Shown here piece after piece: positions 14,485 through 21,529 of a stretch of 21,771 nucleotides of DNA. Positions within the stretch are counted from its first letter, which is position 1. The number at the start of each line of letters is the position of its first letter. The DNA comes from Candidatus Cloacimonadota bacterium. Lineage in GTDB: Bacteria > Cloacimonadota > Cloacimonadia > Cloacimonadales > Cloacimonadaceae. The position numbers and the translations under genes were made by a program. The notes under the pieces were generated by a model that saw only the letters and a program-made list of their open reading frames with translations, was not told the DNA's origin and did no database searches. Where the stretch lies: contig JAEZUG010000104.1 in the NCBI GenBank assembly GCA_023421135.1, positions 1 to 21,771 on the forward strand. The letters are read 5' to 3'.

Positions 14485-15564
14485 TCAGAAACCAAACCAG
14501 GGACCGATGGAAATACTAAGTCCGCCAAAGTCTGTATTGGGTGAGGCGCTAACGTCGTAAGTATCACCGGCACCGGTCTCAGCAGTCCAGCCTTCTTCAG
14601 GAGCATATCCGTAAGTATAGGCCACTTCTCCTCTGAGTGCGAACCAGGGCAGGAGTTTCCACAGAAGCTCTGCCCGGGGTTGAACCACTAGGAAGCTTCT
14701 ATTGAGGCGCACGTAGCTATTGGAAGAATTCAACATGGTACCATTGATGTCTCCCCAGTTATAGGAGCCATTGGTGCGGGCCAGCTCAAGATTATGTTCT
14801 CCTGCTCCCAGCATGGTTCCAAGGGAGCCAATCACATTGCCGTAGATCGGGAAGCGTTTTTCGAGGGTAACTCCACCCATGCTCATGGAATAGCGCATAT
14901 TGGTGTGGAACCCGGCAAAAGCAGGATCGGTATCAGCTTTTTTGCGTTCAACTGTGTAACCCATTCCCATTCCACCAATGAAGAAGCCTTTACCAACGTT
15001 GCCCTTTCCGGCTCCGCCTTGCATGATGATGCCATCTTCCGGCAGGGCTTTGAAGCCCAGCGGAACGATGATACCGTTCACATCTGCGGGATCATTGAAC
15101 TGGAAGGCAGGGATCCAGGAGCCGCCACCAAAGCCAACATTATGGCCCCGAGTGGGTGTGATCTGCACTTCCTGGGTGACAGCGGGACGGGTTCCAGCCA
15201 CTACTGCAATCTCGATCGGGGCTTCTGCTCTCCAAATCGAGAAATTGACGCTTTGATTTGCCATTACATTGGCCACGAGCTGCATAAAGGTATCCCGGTC
15301 ATTGGCCTGGGCTCCATCCACACTCATGATGATATCATCGGCCTCGATTCCATATTCCTCGGCTGGGGAATCTTCCACAACGCCGCTGACGAGAACTCCA
15401 AACATGTAGGGATAACCCAGTTCGTTGGCTGTATCTTCATCGAGATCAGCCAGATAAACTCCAAAATAGCCGTTTGCAGGGACAGAGGTGATGGCCATAG
15501 GCTGGGCCATCAGGCCTATCGAAAAGGCCAATATCAGTAATATACTAAACAGTGTTTTCTTCAT
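14485..15564 (-). CDS. Exported PDZ-domain protein with outer-membrane-like C-terminal domain
   Basis: A signal peptide (MKKTLFSILLILAFSIGLMA, cleavage probably before Q21) is followed by a PDZ domain at about 31-123: GYFGVYLADL, GVLVSGVVEDSPAEEYGIEADDIIMSVDG, then DTFMQLVANVMANQSVNF. There is no protease domain, so it is not DegP. The remainder (about 130-359) is Gly-rich with alternating beta-strand patterns (GFFIGGMGMGYTVERK, YSMSMGGVTLEKRF, AELLWKLLPWFALRGEVAYTYGY) and ends in GPWFGF, the C-terminal phenylalanine typical of outer-membrane barrels. Likely an envelope protein, perhaps a scaffold or chaperone; function unknown. GGAG lies 7 bases before the ATG. It has its own promoter and terminator, so it is a single-gene unit. 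Confidence 0.85.
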   Translation of the reverse strand: MKKTLFSILLILAFSIGLMAQPMAITSVPANGYFGVYLADLDEDTANELGYPYMFGVLVSGVVEDSPAEEYGIEADDIIMSVDGAQANDRDTFMQLVANVMANQSVNFSIWRAEAPIEIAVVAGTRPAVTQEVQITPTRGHNVGFGGGSWIPAFQFNDPADVNGIIVPLGFKALPEDGIIMQGGAGKGNVGKGFFIGGMGMGYTVERKKADTDPAFAGFHTNMRYSMSMGGVTLEKRFPIYGNVIGSLGTMLGAGEHNLELARTNGSYNWGDINGTMLNSSNSYVRLNRSFLVVQPRAELLWKLLPWFALRGEVAYTYGYAPEEGWTAETGAGDTYDVSASPNTDFGGLSISIGPWFGF

Positions 15565-15592
15565 ACAAGTCTCCAGTATTTATTTTGCAGAC

Positions 15593-15621
15593 ATTCTACT
15601 TCAGTGCTTGGCTTTTGTCAA
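15593..15621 (-). promoter_or_regulatory. Sigma-70-like promoter of the PDZ gene
   Basis: On the minus strand TTGACA (15621-15616) and TAGAAT (15598-15593) are separated by exactly 17 bases, giving a short leader before the ATG at 15564. This is the best promoter match in the window. Confidence 0.7.
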
Positions 15622-15683
15622 CCTGTTTCTCCGCTTATTGGAGTTTTGGAAGTGTATTTTATTCCACTAGCTCTCTTCTTGGA

Positions 15684-15794
15684 AGTGACGAGTAACCAGT
15701 AACAAGTGACAAGTGACTAGAGTGGAAGCGACAATAGTGGAAGCGACATCTTGTCGCTTTTTGGGGAGTGACGAGTAACCAGTAACCAGTGACA
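15684..15794 (+). repeat. Two heptamer arrays (AGTRACN) flanking a duplicated 13-mer and hairpin
   Basis: Array 1 (15684-15718) has five 7-base units: AGTGACG, AGTAACC, AGTAACA, AGTGACA, AGTGACT. Array 2 (15767-15794) has four: AGTGACG, AGTAACC, AGTAACC, AGTGACA. Between them AGTGGAAGCGACA occurs twice (15721-15733, 15736-15748), and AAGCGACA-TCT-TGTCGCTT (15741-15759) makes an 8-pair hairpin followed by TTT. Confidence 0.85.
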
Positions 15795-15850
15795 AGAGAG
15801 AGAACAATGAACATTGAACAGAACTGCGTAGCTGTCGCGCCCAATATTGG

Positions 15851-15918
15851 TCTGCCAATTCACCCCAAAGCCTCACTTCGTTCCACTTCGGGGACCCCGA
15901 AATCTCCGAATTGGCAGA
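15851..15918. repeat. Spaced 11-base inverted repeat with internal palindrome
   Basis: TCTGCCAATTC (15851-15861) and GAATTGGCAGA (15908-15918) are perfect inverted copies. The spacer contains TTCGGGG-A-CCCCGAA (15887-15901). It could be a small mobile element or structured RNA; nothing decides between these. Confidence 0.6.
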
Positions 15919-16052
15919 GACAGCGGAGCTGCCTACAAGAGAGCTCTCCGAGCTCTGCAGCAAAAAGGAGTTTGCCACACCAAAACTAACGCAACCTGCC
16001 ACTCCAACACCCCACTGCCACACACTTCCCCCTTTCTCCCTCCTTTGCTTCT

Positions 16053-16096
16053 TTAGCGATGCCTTAACGTAGCCTTAGCGATCCTTTAGCGAAAAT
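16053..16096 (+). repeat. 11-base tandem array TTAGCGATGCC x4
   Basis: Four head-to-tail units: TTAGCGATGCC, TTAACGTAGCC, TTAGCGATCCT, TTAGCGAAAAT. The first seven bases (TTARCGW) are best kept; the last four drift. Confidence 0.75.
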
Positions 16097-16154
16097 TAGG
16101 GAAAGGTTTATCCTATGGTTAGTTAAAGGTAATCTGTCAAACGAGGGAGCTATC

Positions 16155-16288
16155 TTGATAAGACCGTTGCATATACCATAAACATGGCGCGTCTTAGGTT
16201 TCTTCTCCATGCTCCGCGCATCGTCATGCCTGCGACCGGAGCCTCTACAACCCGCTTGCGGTTTGATGGGGTGAAAAGGCTGGCATCC
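16155..16288 (+). repeat. Dispersed repeat family A, copy 3 (compensatory variant)
   Basis: Begins TTGATAAGACCGTTGCA (shared almost exactly with 21435 onward), continues TCTTAGGTTTCTTCTCC and CATCGTCATGCCTGCG, then a 41-base insert and AAGGCTGGCATCC. Both outer arms changed together: ATTCC/GGAAT of other copies is ATGCC/GGCAT here. The inner insert hairpin is partly degraded in this copy. Confidence 0.8.
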
Positions 16289-16375
16289 AGTACCACTCCC
16301 CTAAATGATCTATCAAACAGTGTATAGTGTGAATTGTGGACAATAGTAGGGGACAACTAAAAAATCAGATAGAGC

Positions 16376-16404
16376 TTGACAGCCGTGATCGGGCTTAAGA
16401 CAAT
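16376..16404 (+). promoter_or_regulatory. Candidate promoter of the small membrane protein gene
   Basis: TTGACA (16376-16381) and GACAAT (16399-16404) are 17 bases apart, about 45 bases before the ATG. Match by eye to the sigma-70 consensus. Confidence 0.45.
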
Positions 16405-16448
16405 GTCCTGCATGGAAAATGCGATCAAACTGACTTAGGGAGAAACAT

Positions 16449-16862
16449 ATGGACAAAGAGATAGTGAAAGCCGATCCGGCACTCCGAAAGAAGATGATAG
16501 GTGCGATCATCATCCTGGCTTTGGGAGGATTACTCATACTCTGGATACTCTTGCCCATGATCAGGGACTTGGCGACTACCGGTGATCCCGCTGCCTTCAT
16601 TCGGCTGATACGCTTCCTGATTCCGGCATTGCTGATTGTGCCGATCAGTCTTGCCCTCTGGATGATCAGGCTGGCGCGGAAGATAATCTCGGAAGAGTGT
16701 TTTCCGCTCATGAATCAAAAGGTGATCAGGGATACCATCAGAGTGACCGGAAAAGCTGCCAGGATCAAAGGATACGCGCTAGTCTTTCTTTCGGTTGCCC
16801 TGATTCTCACCTCTGCCCTGGCTTTCCTCTTCTCCATCCGGCTCTTTGATTCGTTCGTATAG
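16449..16862 (+). CDS. Small three-helix membrane protein of unknown function
   Basis: I do not recognise the family. The 137-residue product has three hydrophobic segments at about 16-38 (MIGAIIILALGGLLILWILL), 54-73 (FLIPALLIVPISLALWMI) and 109-130 (YALVFLSVALILTSALAFLF), separated by charged loops, so it is an inner-membrane protein. GGGAG about 9 bases before the ATG and the promoter candidate upstream support the start. An opposite-strand frame covers much of it (16313-16711) but lacks any signal for translation. The gene stands alone: 115 bases separate it from the downstream M28 peptidase, and I see no terminator between, so cotranscription is possible. Confidence 0.7.
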   Translation: MDKEIVKADPALRKKMIGAIIILALGGLLILWILLPMIRDLATTGDPAAFIRLIRFLIPALLIVPISLALWMIRLARKIISEECFPLMNQKVIRDTIRVTGKAARIKGYALVFLSVALILTSALAFLFSIRLFDSFV

Positions 16863-16977
16863 CGTCGCTAGCCCCACACAGCTTTGTGACTGGAATGGCT
16901 TTTGCATGCTTATGGGATGCTGCTTTGTGTGAACCACGACAGAACTACGAGAATTCAACAGATAAAAGGATAGATCA

Positions 16978-19869
16978 ATGAAAAGATTAAGCTTAGCTAT
17001 ACTGGCCTTGTTGGCGTTTTGTGCGCTCATGGCTCTGGATGTGGTGGCAGTAGAGAGCTCCGCTCTCCGTAGTTCCAGACAATCAGATAGCCTCTACCGG
17101 ATAGCCAAATCCCTCTCTGCAGAGGGGATAGAGGTATATTATTACAATGAGACCGGGTTCGTGCTGGGTCTATCCGGTTCTGCCCAGGAAAGGCTGCTTG
17201 CTGCACCACTCCAAAGAATTGCTCTTTCTGGAGCAAACAAGCTTTATCTGATTACCAAGCTTCCCGATCTGGCAATCCCTGCAGACTTGGACATTGTTCA
17301 GGATTTGGGAGAGGCAGTATTAATCCGGAGCAGTTTGAGCGATGTCCAGCTTAGGGAGCAGATCCTGCATCCCTTCGTTGAGCTGGAGTTGCAGCCGATG
17401 CGTTTCCCGGAAGAGCGGGATCTGCAGAGCTCCCTCCGGGACGAGACAATGCGATCTATCACGGAGCTTACTCAAGCGGTCAATCAGGATACGATCATGA
17501 GTTATATCCAAAGATTACAAGATTTTAGCACCCGTTACGCTCTGGCGGATAACCGGCTGGTGGTGGCTTCCTGGATTAGGGATCAATTCCTGCGCTATGG
17601 GATTAGCAATGCTCATCTGCAGCAGTTCAATTGGAACAACACCGATCAATATAACGTTGTGGCAACCATTCCCGGTAGCATTAGTCCGGATGAGTACATT
17701 GTTGTGGGCGGGCATCACGATTCCATCACTGGAACCACACCTTACAACCTGGCTCCCGGAGCGGACGATAACGCGAGCGGTGCTGTGGCAGCCCTGGAAA
17801 TGGCTCGTGTGATGATGCTTACTGGCTATCAACCCAAGTGCAGCATCCGGTTTGTGACCTTTGCCGCCGAAGAATTTGGGCTCTGGGGATCTAAGTTTCA
17901 TGCGCAGACTGCCTTCGGTGCAAATGAGAACATTCGCTTGATGATCAATCATGACATGCTGGCCAATAGCAACGAGAATCCTTCCAATTGGCGGGTTCGG
18001 CTGATGCCTTATGATGGTTTTTGGAATGAATCTGCTTTTGCTGCCCAGATGACCAGCGATTACACCAGCCTGAATCCTGTTTATGGCAGCACGAATAGCT
18101 CTTCCAGCGACAGCCATCCTTTCTGGCAATTGGGCTACCCCGTGATCTATTTCTTCGAATATGATTTCTGTCCCTGGTATCACAGCGATCTGGATATTGT
18201 GGCAAATATCAATCCGGCTTATTGCACGGAAGTGATCAAAGCCTCGGTAGCCAGCGCTGCCGGAGTGGCGCAAATGCCGGCGTCACCTCCTTATCTACAG
18301 GTGCAAGACTCTGGAACGGGATCCAGTCTGCTGGCTAGCTGGGGAAGCCCTGCAGATCCTGATGTGGTGGGCTACAACGTCTATTATGGTGCGAATGGTT
18401 CTGGTCTCACAGGGCCGGTATTTGTGCAAGGTAACAGCCTGGAGATTAACTCCCTAAGCGAGGGAATTGAGTATCAGGTCAGAGTGGCTTCTGTGGATGC
18501 AAACCAGAATGAGAGCTACAGATTGAGCGCTTTGGGAACTCCCCGGTCTATACCGGTTGTACCTCAGAACTTTGCTGAAACTCCCATAGCCGATGGGATA
18601 GTCATCAGTTGGGAACCCAATACGGAGCTGGACTTGGCGGGCTATGTGCTCTATCGCAGTCTGGATCCAGATACTGCCGGTGCTGCGATCCATCAGGGCC
18701 TGCTAACGGCCACATCCTACACGGATACAAACGTGGATGGAGCTACCGGATACTACTATTACACGCTTCGGGCTGTCGATACTTCTGCCCAGTTTTCTGC
18801 CTATACAGAAAGCATCTCCAGCCGTCCCATCACTTTGGATCAGGGGATTCTGATCGTGGATGAGACGAAGAATCTCTCCGGAACCAATATGTTCCAGCTC
18901 ACAGATTTGCAGGCAGATTCCTTCTACTCCAATCTGATGCAGGATTACAGGATCAGCCATTGGGATACTGAGGCGGAGACGGACTTCCTGCGCCTGGCGG
19001 ATCTGGGGATCTATTCCTCCATCCTCTGGCATGGTAACGACATCAGCGATATGGATCATCCCTATATTGTTCGCGAAGCCCTGAAGAGCTATCTGGATGC
19101 GGGAGGTAACATACTATTCTCTGTGATGGTGCCCTCTCAGGCTTTTGAGCTGAGTTCCACCTATCCCGCTACCTTCAATGGCAGTACTTTTATCAACCAA
19201 TATCTGGGGATCTCAGGTGTGAGCTATAATAACAATGCCCGCTTCAACGGTGCAATATCTGCTGCTGCTGGGATGCCAAATCTGCCTATTGATGCCAACA
19301 AAGTACCTTCCACGTGGTCTGGTCACATCTTCCGGGTGGAGGGTATGACTGCCCCTGGTGAGATCTTATACAATTATGGTTCTGCCTATGCTGATGGCAC
19401 AAATCAGGGATCCCTGAACGGCATGGCTGTGGGTGTGATGAAGACGCGTGGAAACAGCAAGGCAATCACGCTCAGCTTCCCTCTGTTTTATGTGGAGGAT
19501 GCTCCCGCCCGAGAGTTTATCAATCAAGTGTTTGCTGGGTTCTTCGGCGAACCAGTGAGTAACGATGATCTCACTTCCAATCCCGGACCGGGACTTCTGC
19601 TTGGCTCTGCCTACCCAAATCCCTTTAGCCGGGAAACCAGCTTCCGGGTAAGCAGCGATCTGCCCGCAGCACCTCTTAGAGTCGAGATCTATAATCTCAG
19701 AGGTCAGAAAGTAAAGACTTTGTTCAATGGACCTCAGAGCACCAGAGCATCAGATTTCACCTGGGATGGACGCGATGATCAAGCTCGAAACTGTTCCTCA
19801 GGGATTTATTTCCTCAAGGTCAGCCAGGGCGGTCAGCAGAGAATTGGAAAGCTTCTTCTCTGTAAATAG
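16978..19869 (+). CDS. Secreted M28 zinc metallopeptidase with FnIII domains and FlgD-like sorting tail
   Basis: A multi-domain exported peptidase, 963 residues. A signal peptide (about 1-19) precedes a propeptide-like region. The M28 aminopeptidase domain (about 165-425) keeps all the zinc and catalytic positions: H246 (GGHHDS), D264 (GADDNASG), E298/E299 (FAAEEFGLWGS), D326 (INHDM) and H402 (WYHSDLD). Two fibronectin type III domains follow (about 435-523 and 526-618), then a Rossmann-like glutamine-amidotransferase-type domain (about 625-855; ILIVDETKN, GIYSSILWHG, GGNILFSV) without an obvious catalytic cysteine. The last ~85 residues are the FlgD-like sorting domain (YPNPFSRETSF, YNLRGQ, WDGRDD, SGIYFLK). 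It likely supplies amino acids from peptides outside the cell, which fits an amino-acid-fermenting anaerobe; that role is inferred. Confidence 0.92.
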   Translation: MKRLSLAILALLAFCALMALDVVAVESSALRSSRQSDSLYRIAKSLSAEGIEVYYYNETGFVLGLSGSAQERLLAAPLQRIALSGANKLYLITKLPDLAIPADLDIVQDLGEAVLIRSSLSDVQLREQILHPFVELELQPMRFPEERDLQSSLRDETMRSITELTQAVNQDTIMSYIQRLQDFSTRYALADNRLVVASWIRDQFLRYGISNAHLQQFNWNNTDQYNVVATIPGSISPDEYIVVGGHHDSITGTTPYNLAPGADDNASGAVAALEMARVMMLTGYQPKCSIRFVTFAAEEFGLWGSKFHAQTAFGANENIRLMINHDMLANSNENPSNWRVRLMPYDGFWNESAFAAQMTSDYTSLNPVYGSTNSSSSDSHPFWQLGYPVIYFFEYDFCPWYHSDLDIVANINPAYCTEVIKASVASAAGVAQMPASPPYLQVQDSGTGSSLLASWGSPADPDVVGYNVYYGANGSGLTGPVFVQGNSLEINSLSEGIEYQVRVASVDANQNESYRLSALGTPRSIPVVPQNFAETPIADGIVISWEPNTELDLAGYVLYRSLDPDTAGAAIHQGLLTATSYTDTNVDGATGYYYYTLRAVDTSAQFSAYTESISSRPITLDQGILIVDETKNLSGTNMFQLTDLQADSFYSNLMQDYRISHWDTEAETDFLRLADLGIYSSILWHGNDISDMDHPYIVREALKSYLDAGGNILFSVMVPSQAFELSSTYPATFNGSTFINQYLGISGVSYNNNARFNGAISAAAGMPNLPIDANKVPSTWSGHIFRVEGMTAPGEILYNYGSAYADGTNQGSLNGMAVGVMKTRGNSKAITLSFPLFYVEDAPAREFINQVFAGFFGEPVSNDDLTSNPGPGLLLGSAYPNPFSRETSFRVSSDLPAAPLRVEIYNLRGQKVKTLFNGPQSTRASDFTWDGRDDQARNCSSGIYFLKVSQGGQQRIGKLLLCK

Positions 19870-20065
19870 CCCTGCCTTTCTCGTCTCTGGTCTATTGCTC
19901 AAAGGCTTCCTCTGCGGAACTAGTCCTTGACAAATGGATAAGAAGAGAGAACAAGTGAAACCAGTTGGATTTATGCCGAAGAGCCGGATGAGATTATCCC
20001 CCTGGGGGGAGGTCTCAGGAGATGCTCTGAGGATTGAGTGCACCACACATACAAAGGAGTATCTG

Positions 20066-20458
20066 ATGAAGAAACTTATTCTGGCTATCTTGGTAATCGT
20101 TGTCCTGTTGGCGGTCTCAGCTTGCGGGAAGAAACCGGAGACCACAGCCCGTGCCTTCCTGGATGCAGTCGCAAAGCACGATTTTGCTGCAGCCAAGCAG
20201 CTCGCAACCGAAGATTCTCAAGCCTTACTCAGCATGGCGGAGAGCTTTGTAAACGAGATGGGTGACCAACAGAAGACGGAAATGCAAGAGATGGAATATG
20301 CCATCACCAAGACCGAAGTCGATGGAGACAAGGCAATTGTCACTTTTGAGCAGTGGGAGGTTTCCAAGCCCGCCGAGAAGAAGACCAATACCATCAATCT
20401 GGTGAAGGTCGATGGGGATTGGAAAGTCAAGGTCGAAAAAGGAAATGCAGGGAAGTAA
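20066..20458 (+). CDS. DUF4878-like lipoprotein
   Basis: The 130-residue product starts with a lipoprotein signal (MKKLILAILVIVVLLAVSAC, cysteine 20, followed by GKK). The mature part resembles the NTF2-like DUF4878 lipoproteins: PETTARAFLDAVAKHDFAAAKQLATEDS, then a helix, and beta-strands ending VKVDGDWKVKV. The family function is unknown. I start at 20066, where AAGGAG (20054-20059) stands 6 bases upstream and a signal peptide begins at once; the longer in-frame start at 19934 has no ribosome binding site and would bury the signal peptide. About 196 bases separate it from the M28 gene; they hold a C5/G6 hairpin near 19997-20011 but no clear promoter. The downstream gene overlaps its 3' end. 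Confidence 0.85.
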   Translation: MKKLILAILVIVVLLAVSACGKKPETTARAFLDAVAKHDFAAAKQLATEDSQALLSMAESFVNEMGDQQKTEMQEMEYAITKTEVDGDKAIVTFEQWEVSKPAEKKTNTINLVKVDGDWKVKVEKGNAGK

Positions 20459-21068
20459 GCTCTGTTTTGTTTTAATAGGACTCATAGTCCTGCTGATTGG
20501 AAGCTCCGCTGTTGCAAACGGAGCTTCTGCTTTATCCGGGGCTGAGCCCGCCAGGGCAAATCCCGACTTGTTGGATTTCAGCAAGCTGGAGGCCGGAGAC
20601 ATCCTTCTGCGAAAAGGTCGAAGCTACGTCTCAGAGCTGATCAGTATGGGCTTTGGCTCGGAGGTCTCTCATTGTGGTCTTATCCTGCAAGACAGGGGAG
20701 AGTGGAAGGTCTTGCACATCATCTCAGGGCAGATCTCGGAGCACAATAGCATCCGGTTGGATCCAATAGAGAGTTTCATTCAGGAAGCTCAGCCGGGCTC
20801 TGTTTATCAGCTGAAGCCGGTTCAGAGGCCGTCTGTCGGGGCAATTGAGCAGGAAAGCCGTTCTCTGCTGCTAGCCCGGCCCAGCTTTGATCATCAATTT
20901 GATCTCTCGGACGAGAGCGAGCTCTACTGCTCTGAGTTGGTACGGCTGATCTATCTCAAATCCGGCAGTCCCGATCTATTCCACTACAAGACTATCGGAG
21001 GCAAGAGGCTGATCGATATGGATAGCTTCTTCGATAGTAAGTTCTTTCAGCTCAGCCAAGCGCTCTGA
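20445..21068 (+). CDS. YiiX-like permuted papain-fold (NlpC/P60 superfamily) exported enzyme
   Basis: The layout fits the YiiX/YebB-like, circularly permuted NlpC/P60 amidase or peptidase family: LEAGDILLRKG at about 48-58, the histidine in VSHCGLIL (H76) placed before the cysteine in ELYCSELVRLIY (C162), the reverse of classical papain order. Members act on amide or lipid-ester bonds; the substrate here is unknown. A hydrophobic N-terminus (about 5-25) suggests export or membrane anchoring. I favour the ATG at 20445 (207 residues; AAAGGAA just upstream), overlapping the lipoprotein gene by 14 bases; an in-frame ATG at 20412 with GAAGG upstream would add 11 residues. The overlap suggests coupled expression with the lipoprotein, which could be its envelope partner (inference). 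Confidence 0.82.
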   Translation: MQGSKLCFVLIGLIVLLIGSSAVANGASALSGAEPARANPDLLDFSKLEAGDILLRKGRSYVSELISMGFGSEVSHCGLILQDRGEWKVLHIISGQISEHNSIRLDPIESFIQEAQPGSVYQLKPVQRPSVGAIEQESRSLLLARPSFDHQFDLSDESELYCSELVRLIYLKSGSPDLFHYKTIGGKRLIDMDSFFDSKFFQLSQAL

Positions 21069-21092
21069 TTCAATTCTCCACCAATCCTCCAT

Positions 21093-21120
21093 CCAGTGTT
21101 TCCTCTTCACTGGTAATTTC
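21093..21120 (+). terminator. Weak terminator candidate after the YiiX-like gene
   Basis: CCAGTG (21093-21098) and CACTGG (21108-21113) form a 6-pair stem with a 9-base loop, followed by TAATTTCTTT. Short stem and imperfect tail, so low confidence. Confidence 0.3.
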
Positions 21121-21283
21121 TTTCCACAAGTGCTGCGCAAAGAACCCCGATTATCACTTGACAATAATGGGAATGTTGCGAGCATTGCTGGATAAAGATA
21201 AGTGCTGTGTTCGACCCTTTGTGTGTTGTTGAGTATTCACAAGTGTACCGGGTTCAGACCAAAATTGACGACAGGAGAGATTG

Positions 21284-21460
21284 ATGATTGATAAACACTT
21301 GGAAAGCGAGTATTACAACAATCTTCATGCAGCGATAAACCATCCTCAGACCTTCTTATCCGGCTTCAAGCTCACCCGAAAGAAGCAGAACCTCATGCCA
21401 GCCAACTATTGGAATCTTCTCTATGCCAAGACCCTGATAAGACCGTTGCACATGCCGTAA
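21284..21460 (+). pseudogene. Small ORF apparently truncated by a family A repeat
   Basis: ATG at 21284 has a good ribosome binding site (AGGAGAGA, 21273-21280). The frame encodes about 50 plausible residues (MIDKHLESEYYNNLHAAINH, then FLSGFKLTRKKQNLMPANYW), then enters repeat sequence at about 21435 and stops at 21458-21460 after 58 codons. The last eight codons come from the repeat, which occurs elsewhere outside genes, so the native 3' part has probably been displaced or lost. I do not recognise the family from the remaining 50 residues. It may be that the short protein is still made. No continuation of the gene is recognisable between the repeat and the window end. Confidence 0.55.
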
Positions 21461-21529
21461 TACATGACGCGCATTAGGTTTTATCTCCCTGCTCAGCGTA
21501 TCGTCATTCCTGCGAAGGCAGGAATCCAT
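21435..21529 (+). repeat. Dispersed repeat family A, copy 4 (without insert)
   Basis: TGATAAGACCGTTGCACATG, GCATTAGGTTTTATCTCCCTG and CGTATCGTCATTCCTGCG match the other copies, but the palindrome closes directly as ATTCCTGCGAAGGCAGGAAT with no insert. It is the only intact empty version in the window and overlaps family B copy 2. Confidence 0.85.

Larger units (their letters stand above)
15622..16448. other. Second repeat-rich gene-free region
   Basis: Open frames on both strands here (for example a minus-strand frame over 15667-16023) have no ribosome binding site or family resemblance and run through heptamer repeats, so I treat the stretch as non-coding. It contains two heptamer arrays around a duplicated 13-mer and hairpin, an 11-base inverted repeat with an internal palindrome (15851-15918), an 11-base tandem array (16053-16096), family A copy 3 (16155-16288) and the promoter of the next gene. 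Confidence 0.7.

Noticed and set aside
15667..16023. 118-codon open frame on the minus strand
   Set aside because: No ribosome binding site, no family resemblance; it is built from heptamer repeats and the 15851-15918 inverted repeat, which are stop-poor by composition.
16313..16711. 132-codon minus-strand frame overlapping the small membrane protein
   Set aside because: The plus-strand frame has promoter-like and Shine-Dalgarno signals and three clear membrane helices; this one has none.
19934..20065. Longer start for the DUF4878-like lipoprotein
   Set aside because: It would place 44 polar residues before a textbook lipoprotein signal and has no ribosome binding site, whereas 20066 has AAGGAG.
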